Part shown: one piece after another, positions 59,683-64,000 of the stretch
Position numbering within the stretch: the first letter of the stretch is position 1
Layout of the letters: each line of letters begins with the position of its first letter
DNA from: Candidatus Saccharimonadota bacterium
GTDB lineage: Bacteria > Patescibacteriota > Saccharimonadia > Saccharimonadales > Saccharimonadaceae
NCBI GenBank assembly: GCA_017513185.1
Contig: JAFXGL010000004.1
Location: 18,071 to 82,070 of the forward strand
DNA: 64,000 bases
Direction of reading: 5' to 3'
Program-made: the position numbers and the translations under genes
Notes under the pieces: model-generated
Told to the model about the DNA's origin: nothing
Seen by the model: only the letters and a program-made list of their open reading frames with translations
Databases searched by the model: none

Positions 59683-60957
59683 TTAGAAGAGTTTGATAAT
59701 GTCCATGACGGTGATGACGGCCATGAGGATGAGGAGGACAATGAAGGATTTGGCGACGATGGACTGTTCCCTTTCTTTGCTTAATTTTTTATGACGAAGG
59801 TGGCAAAGGAAAATCATGAACCAGCGGCCACCGTCCAGCGCGGGGATGGGGAGGACGTTCATACAAGCGAGGGAGATGGAGATGATGGCGGTAAAGAGGG
59901 CGATCATGGTGAAGCCGGCGGTGAGGAGATTTGGGAAGTAGCCGCCGATGATGCCAACGATGCCGGAAACGGAGTTGGACACGTCCTCGAGCTGTTCTTT
60001 GCCTTCCTCGCGGACGGATTCGTTAGAGGAGACTTGACGGGCGGCGCCGGTGACGAGGTTGACGATGAGCTGGCCGAAGCCTTTGAAGGTCTCGGCGGTG
60101 GTTTGGACGGTGAGGCCGGCGGCGACGATGGGTGCGGACCAGGTGTAACGGTAAGTAACGGCGGGCGAAGACATAGTGATACCGAGGAGATACTCGGAAT
60201 CGGCGGGGTTGAGGGTGACGGGGAGGGTTTTATATTCGTCGCCGCGTGAGACGATGTAATAAACGGTCTGATTGGCGTGAGCGGAGTTGAAAGAAATGAT
60301 GTCTTGGGAGGTCACGACGATATATTTTGACTTTCCGTCAAAGTTCCAGCGACGGCCAGCTTCGTAAGGTTTTTCCGGATCGAAGTCGAGGGTTTCCGAG
60401 ATGATGTCGCCAACTTCGAAGCCGGCGGTTTCCGCAGGGGAGCCTTCTTTGACTTCGGCGACGGTGACGTAAGAGTCGACGGAGATGGTTTCGTCGGACT
60501 TGATGGTGAACTGATGGTCGAAGATTTCTGGGAGGCCAGTCCAGCAGAGGACAGTGAGGATAAGGAAGGCGACTAGCCAGTTCATGGCGACGCCACCAAA
60601 GAGGATTTTGGTCTTTTTCCAGAAGGAGACGGAGCCAAAGGTGCCTTTCCTTGTTTCGTCGTCGTTTTCTCCGTCCATAGCGCAGAAGCCGCCGATGGGG
60701 AGCCAGTTGAGCGAGAAAATGAGTGAGTTTTGTTCTTTTTTCCAATCTTTTTTGGAAATTTTGTGCCACTTGCCCTTTTTCTGACCCTTCTCAGGTTTAC
60801 TGCGAACCCAGCAGACGGCGCGGGGTGGGAAGCCGATGCCGAACTCTTTAACGCGGACGCCGGACCTTCTGGCCATAATGAAGTGGCCAAACTCGTGCGC
60901 GGTGATTAAAAAGGTTAAAACGAGTAAACCTAAAATAATTCCCAGAAAAATGTTCAT
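59683..60957 (-). CDS. rseP: RIP zinc metalloprotease (site-2 protease, RseP)
   Basis: 424 aa. The zinc motif HEFGH is at residues 21-25 in the first membrane span; LDGGRWF supplies the third ligand near residue 390. A PDZ domain sits between (about 155-260, VAEVKEGSPAETAGFEVGDIIS). RseP-type enzymes cut membrane-bound regulators or leftover signal peptides. An inserted basic stretch (about 55-80) is longer than usual. Predicted leaderless: TGC-TAATAT 6 bp before the ATG. Followed by the CPBP protease gene, giving a two-protease operon. Confidence 0.95.
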   Translation of the reverse strand: MNIFLGIILGLLVLTFLITAHEFGHFIMARRSGVRVKEFGIGFPPRAVCWVRSKPEKGQKKGKWHKISKKDWKKEQNSLIFSLNWLPIGGFCAMDGENDDETRKGTFGSVSFWKKTKILFGGVAMNWLVAFLILTVLCWTGLPEIFDHQFTIKSDETISVDSYVTVAEVKEGSPAETAGFEVGDIISETLDFDPEKPYEAGRRWNFDGKSKYIVVTSQDIISFNSAHANQTVYYIVSRGDEYKTLPVTLNPADSEYLLGITMSSPAVTYRYTWSAPIVAAGLTVQTTAETFKGFGQLIVNLVTGAARQVSSNESVREEGKEQLEDVSNSVSGIVGIIGGYFPNLLTAGFTMIALFTAIISISLACMNVLPIPALDGGRWFMIFLCHLRHKKLSKEREQSIVAKSFIVLLILMAVITVMDIIKLF

Positions 60958-60963
60958 GTATCT

Positions 60964-60969
60964 ATATTA
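60964..60969 (-). promoter_or_regulatory. rseP -10 element (leaderless)
   Basis: TGC-TAATAT on the minus strand, exactly 6 bp before ATG 60955-60957. Confidence 0.5.
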
Positions 60970-60979
60970 GCACAAGCAG

Positions 60980-61522
60980 CTAGATTTGCATAATGTCTTT
61001 TTCTTTTTCTTTGAAGGCGGAGTCGATTTGGTCGTTGAAGCTCTTGGTGAGGTCGTCGATGTCTTTTTCGGCGCGTTTTTTGGCGTCCTCGGGGAGCTCG
61101 GCGGCTTTCAAATCTTTGCGGGCGTCTTCGCGGATGTTGCGAACTTTGACCTTGGCGTCTTCGACGGACTTTGAGGCGGTCTTGACGATTTCTTTGCGGC
61201 GCTCCTCGGTGAGCGGAGGAATCGGGACGCGGATGACGCGACCATCATCGGAAGGGTTGAGGCCGAGCGAAGAGTCGGAGCGGATGGCGTTAGAAATGGC
61301 GGGGATGGTGGACGGGTCGTAAGGCGTGACAAGGAGCATGGTGCCGCCGGAGACGGTGACGTTGGCGACTTGGTTTAGGGGCATCCACTGGCCGTAAGCT
61401 TCAACTTTGACGCCGACAAGCATGTCGGGGTGGGCGCGGCCGGTGCGGACTTTTTTAAGCTCGTCTTTAAAGCGGTCGAGCGCGACGGTCATCTCTTTTT
61501 TGTAATTGGCGGTGTCAAACAT
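60980..61522 (-). CDS. frr: Ribosome recycling factor
   Basis: 180 aa, close to the usual 185. RRF splits post-termination ribosomes with EF-G. The sequence shows the three-helix-bundle pattern: RFKDELKKVRTGRAHPDMLVGVKVEAYG, PLNQVANVTV, and IPPLTEERRKEIVKTASKSVEDAKVKVRNIREDA (in parts). AAGGAG lies 5 bases before ATG, and the promoter TATAAT (61546-61551) faces that of the sortase gene 13 bp away. Confidence 0.97.
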   Translation of the reverse strand: MFDTANYKKEMTVALDRFKDELKKVRTGRAHPDMLVGVKVEAYGQWMPLNQVANVTVSGGTMLLVTPYDPSTIPAISNAIRSDSSLGLNPSDDGRVIRVPIPPLTEERRKEIVKTASKSVEDAKVKVRNIREDARKDLKAAELPEDAKKRAEKDIDDLTKSFNDQIDSAFKEKEKDIMQI

Positions 61523-61545
61523 AAAAACTCCTTGTTAATAATTTT

Positions 61546-61570
61546 ATTATACACGAAGTTATGATATAAT
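61546..61570. promoter_or_regulatory. Closely spaced divergent -10 elements, frr and sortase
   Basis: Leftward TATAAT (61546-61551) and rightward TGA-TATAAT (61565-61570) are 13 bp apart. The sortase ATG is 7 bp after its -10 (leaderless). Confidence 0.65.
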
Positions 61571-61577
61571 TCTATAT

Positions 61578-62669
61578 ATGGATTCTAAAAACGGTGGGCT
61601 TTCTTCTGACTCAAAACAGCGAATGGCAGCAGCGGAATTAGCGCGGCGGAAGGTTTTGCAGGCGTATGATAAGCAGAACGAGATAGACTGGAAAAAGTAC
61701 CACACGGCTTGGCAGGATTATTATCAGAGATACTATAGCGAATATTATATGAACGCGGCGAAGGAATATGTCGCGAAGCAGCAGGTGAAGGAGATTCGGG
61801 CGCAAGCGCAGGCGCAGGATGTGGGGCGGCAGTATGCAAAGCAAGCCGAGCCGATAACTTCGCAGCCAGAGCCGGAGGAGGCGACGGTGGGGTTGAAGTC
61901 GCGGATTCGGGCAAAGGCCGTAGAAAAAGAAAAGCGCCGGACTTCGCGACGGAAGAAGCTGATTCCGTTGATTGCAGGTCTGACGGTGGTGCTGACGATT
62001 TTGTTCTTGCAATATAACCGGTTGGTTTTTGCGCCGATTGCGGCGTATGTGAGCCCGGGCGAGTCTCCGGCTGGGGAGATTGAGGCGGTGGACCCGACGG
62101 TAACGCTAACGAAGGTCTCCGCGGAAAATAAGTTGATTATCCCGAAGTTAAACGTGGATGTGCCGATTAACTTTGGGATTGCGACTAGCGAGGTGATGGA
62201 AGCGATGAACCACGGAGTAGCACATTACCGCATAAACGGTGCGAGTGCGTATCCGGGTGAGGTGGGTAATTTTGTAGTAATGGGGCATTCGGCGGGTGAT
62301 ATTTACTCTAGTAATCAATACAAGTTTATTTTCTCCGGGTTGGAGCGTCTAGAGGTGGGAGATATTATGTATGTACATTATAATTCGGTGCGGTATACAT
62401 ACAAGATGGTGGGGCGCGAGATTATTTGGCCGACGGAAGTGAGCAAGTTGGTGGTAGATACCGACAAGCCGATGATGACTTTGGTGACTTGTTGGCCGCT
62501 CGGAACGAGTCGGCAGAGGTTGTTGATATCGGCAGAGCAAATTAGTCCGACGAGCGAGACCGCGTCAAAACAAGAGGAAGTGGTGGAAGAGCCAGCGAGT
62601 GACGTGGAACTGCCGCAAAACGAAGATACACTGTTTGATAGAATTAGAAAGTGGATATTTGGCGAATAA
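61578..62669 (+). CDS. Sortase family transpeptidase
   Basis: 363 aa. A cytoplasmic N-terminus of about 125 residues, Ala/Gln/Tyr/Arg-rich, precedes one membrane span (about 130-148). The C-terminal sortase fold starts ENKLIIPKLNVDVPI; the catalytic His is in VVMGHSAGD, the Cys in TLVTCWPLGTSRQRL, and the Arg in the same segment. Sortases link secreted proteins to the cell wall or to each other (pili). The C-terminal about 45 residues are an acidic tail. The long N-terminal domain is unusual. No sorting-signal (LPxTG) substrate is visible in this window. Confidence 0.9.
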   Translation: MDSKNGGLSSDSKQRMAAAELARRKVLQAYDKQNEIDWKKYHTAWQDYYQRYYSEYYMNAAKEYVAKQQVKEIRAQAQAQDVGRQYAKQAEPITSQPEPEEATVGLKSRIRAKAVEKEKRRTSRRKKLIPLIAGLTVVLTILFLQYNRLVFAPIAAYVSPGESPAGEIEAVDPTVTLTKVSAENKLIIPKLNVDVPINFGIATSEVMEAMNHGVAHYRINGASAYPGEVGNFVVMGHSAGDIYSSNQYKFIFSGLERLEVGDIMYVHYNSVRYTYKMVGREIIWPTEVSKLVVDTDKPMMTLVTCWPLGTSRQRLLISAEQISPTSETASKQEEVVEEPASDVELPQNEDTLFDRIRKWIFGE

Positions 62670-62673
62670 AAAT

Positions 62674-62697
62674 AAGACCGTGAGGTCTTGTTTTTTT
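62674..62697. terminator. Bidirectional terminator of sortase and tRNA unit
   Basis: AAGACC/GGTCTT stem with GTGA loop, T7 on the right (sortase) and an A-rich tract on the left that reads as T-rich for the minus-strand tRNAs. Confidence 0.85.
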
Positions 62698-62698
62698 A

Positions 62699-62774
62699 TG
62701 GTCGGGGTTAGCAGACTTGAACTGCTGACCTCGCGCTCCCAAAGCGCGCGCGCTACCAACTGCGCCAAACCCCG
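62699..62774 (-). tRNA. tRNA-Pro (TGG anticodon)
   Basis: Cloverleaf on the minus strand: acceptor CGGGGTT/AACCCCG, D stem GCGC/GCGC, anticodon stem CGCGC/GCGCG with loop TTTGGGA (anticodon TGG, 62739-62741), T stem AGCAG/CTGCT with TTCAAGT loop. The CCA end is encoded. Confidence 0.95.
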
Positions 62775-62796
62775 TATCATTATTAGATGTGCTTGC

Positions 62797-62883
62797 TGGT
62801 GGGCGAAGTGGGAATCGAACCCACACTCCATTGCTGGAACTAGATTTTGAGTCTGGCGCGTCTACCAATTCCGCCATTCGCCC
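62797..62883 (-). tRNA. tRNA-Leu (CAA anticodon)
   Basis: Minus strand, 87 nt with the long variable arm of class II tRNAs. Acceptor GGGCGAA/TTCGCCC, anticodon loop CTCAAAA (anticodon CAA, reading UUG), T loop TTCGATT, encoded CCA. It precedes tRNA-Pro in one unit; TGA-TAAAAT (62894-62899) is the likely promoter. Confidence 0.95.
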
Positions 62884-62893
62884 TAGCTAGACT

Positions 62894-62899
62894 ATTTTA
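62894..62899 (-). promoter_or_regulatory. -10 element of the tRNA-Leu/tRNA-Pro unit
   Basis: TGA-TAAAAT on the minus strand, 10 bp upstream of the tRNA-Leu 5' end. Confidence 0.5.
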
Positions 62900-62919
62900 T
62901 CATATTTGTGGCGAAAAAG

Positions 62920-64000
62920 CTACAGGAAGGAAGCAGGGTCGGCGTTGGTGATTTTATTGATGGGCGTAAAATAGAAGGTGGAGGTGCCTTGAGGGTGACG
63001 AACTTTAGCGATGACCCAGTGAGCGGAGCCTTCAACTGTGGCATTACTACGATTGATGGGGCCGAAATTGGCGGAAGCGCCATTAATCAAGAGGATGGCA
63101 CAGCCTGGGCCAAGGCCCTGACAAGTGAGAGTGCGGAAGACACTAGCAGAAGGAGAGTCAGTGTAAATAACGAAGTCCGTCGGCATGGTGTGGCCGGTAT
63201 GGGGGTAGAGGGTGCCATATCTGACTGATATGCCGTCGACGTCACTTGAGGCGTTCATTTCTTCGACGGTCCAGCCAAAGCTTGGGGCGGTGGCGAAATA
63301 ATTGTTGTTGTAAGAAGTGGGGCTGAAGACGAAGGAGAGGATTTCGTTGTTTACTTCGGAGACGTTGACTTCAGTTTCTGGCTCGGAAACTGGAGCGGTT
63401 TGGTCATTATCGCTATTACGCTGGTCATCGTCTAGGCTAATGTGTTCGTTATTTGCTACAGGCGTCTCAGTCCTATAACACCCACCCTCTTCGGAGGGGG
63501 AGGGAGGCAGAGTAATGTCGACAGTAGCAGTGGCTTTGTAGATAATGTCACAGCAGTGATCGTAGTGGCTCATCCAGAAAGCGAGTTGGAGACCAGTGCT
63601 TTGGTCGTTGTCGAACTCCACAAATTCACTACTATTACCTTCAATATAGCCTTTGTAGTGGGTACCAGATTTTTCTAGGACGATAGTGACGTTACTATAG
63701 CCACTAATGCCCACAGTCTTAATGGGGCTAAAGCTAGTAGTCTCACCTGTCGGCATTTCTTGCACAGTACGAGTGTCGTTAAGGAAGGAGATGTGAGTCA
63801 TATCCTGGGAGCTTAGGATGGCACTGAGAGGACCGAGCTTGACGAGGAAGAAGCCACCTGGGTGACCATTGAAGGTACTGACGGCGAGGTTGAGGGAGAC
63901 GGTCATAGTGTCACTAGGCTCAATGTCGATGTAGGTGCCTTGGTTAGCCGGAGTACAGCCATAGCCAGTAAGAACAATCTTCTTACCTTCAGGGTCGGAA
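62920..64000 (-). CDS. C-terminal part of a large surface or secreted protein
   Basis: The frame is open past the right edge, so at least 360 C-terminal residues are visible and the start is missing. The sequence is Ser/Thr/Asn/Gly-rich with beta-strand alternation and few Lys, typical of extracellular proteins: segments such as GYIEGNSSEFVEFDND, AFWMSHYDHCCDIIYKATATVDI and a low-complexity Asp/Glu/Ser linker near the middle. It has several cysteines and no membrane span or LPxTG motif at its end. Family not recognised; the visible region shows a pairing of two beta-domains separated by the linker. Confidence 0.75.
   Translation of the reverse strand, partial: SDPEGKKIVLTGYGCTPANQGTYIDIEPSDTMTVSLNLAVSTFNGHPGGFFLVKLGPLSAILSSQDMTHISFLNDTRTVQEMPTGETTSFSPIKTVGISGYSNVTIVLEKSGTHYKGYIEGNSSEFVEFDNDQSTGLQLAFWMSHYDHCCDIIYKATATVDITLPPSPSEEGGCYRTETPVANNEHISLDDDQRNSDNDQTAPVSEPETEVNVSEVNNEILSFVFSPTSYNNNYFATAPSFGWTVEEMNASSDVDGISVRYGTLYPHTGHTMPTDFVIYTDSPSASVFRTLTCQGLGPGCAILLINGASANFGPINRSNATVEGSAHWVIAKVRHPQGTSTFYFTPINKITNADPASFL

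Noticed and set aside
62920-62945. GGAAGGAAGCAG resembling the core of SRP RNA
   Set aside because: It lies in the last codons of the minus-strand surface-protein gene, and the flanks do not form the SRP helix 8.

Overview
The window reads as chromosomal DNA from a streamlined Patescibacteria/CPR bacterium, most likely Candidatus Saccharibacteria (TM7). The grounds are small single-copy housekeeping genes packed end to end, several shortened enzymes (LeuRS 750 aa, MetRS 470 aa, XseA 362 aa), ribosomal proteins with low-complexity tails, a class I fructose-bisphosphate aldolase fused to a PfkB-like domain, L-lactate dehydrogenase, a sortase, and Pro/Ala-rich single-pass membrane proteins. UGA is a stop codon (rnc ends in TGA and a release factor 2 gene is present), which argues against the UGA=Gly lineages. 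The taxonomic call is inference from content; there is no rRNA in the window.

Layout. 0-4 kb: end of a coiled-coil gene, a KH-domain RNA-binding protein, rpsP, an orphan gene, a probable small RNA, then rpmF-nusB-Nudix-rnc. 4-12.4 kb: tsaC-leuS, two low-complexity membrane proteins, dnaE. 12.5-19.8 kb: L,D-transpeptidase operon, galU, membrane proteins, xseA-xseB, rpmA-methyltransferase. 19.8-24.4 kb: an accessory island of short orphan genes, each its own transcription unit, plus a Bro-N phage-type protein. 24.4-36.5 kb: PfkB-FBA fusion, rplY, uvrA, FKBP-sbcB, pheST. 36.6-48.8 kb: an MIP (aquaporin-like) channel, metG, then a cell-envelope block prfB-ftsE-ftsX-CHAP hydrolase-ctpA-G5/3D protein-rsmA, with murD upstream. 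48.8-64 kb: M16 peptidase, secA, hpf, serS, DUF2207 protein, ldh, lysS, CPBP protease, rseP, frr, sortase, tRNA-Pro, tRNA-Leu and a truncated surface protein.

Gene expression follows two visible styles. About twenty first genes of housekeeping units have a -10 hexamer (often with TGn) placed 6-7 bp before the start codon and no Shine-Dalgarno sequence, which predicts leaderless mRNAs. A second set, mainly short orphan genes, has full -35/17 bp/-10 promoters, a short leader that in most cases folds into a hairpin at the predicted transcription start, a GGAGGG-type ribosome site and usually a GCCCCGC-stem terminator. Several intergenic gaps are filled by large branched or long inverted repeats.

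Functionally the window covers translation (tRNA synthetases, ribosomal proteins, RF2, RRF, hibernation factor), DNA repair and replication (DnaE, UvrA, ExoI, ExoVII), secretion and envelope work (SecA, RseP, sortase, FtsEX with a coiled-coil CHAP hydrolase, L,D-transpeptidase, MurD) and a small part of fermentative metabolism.
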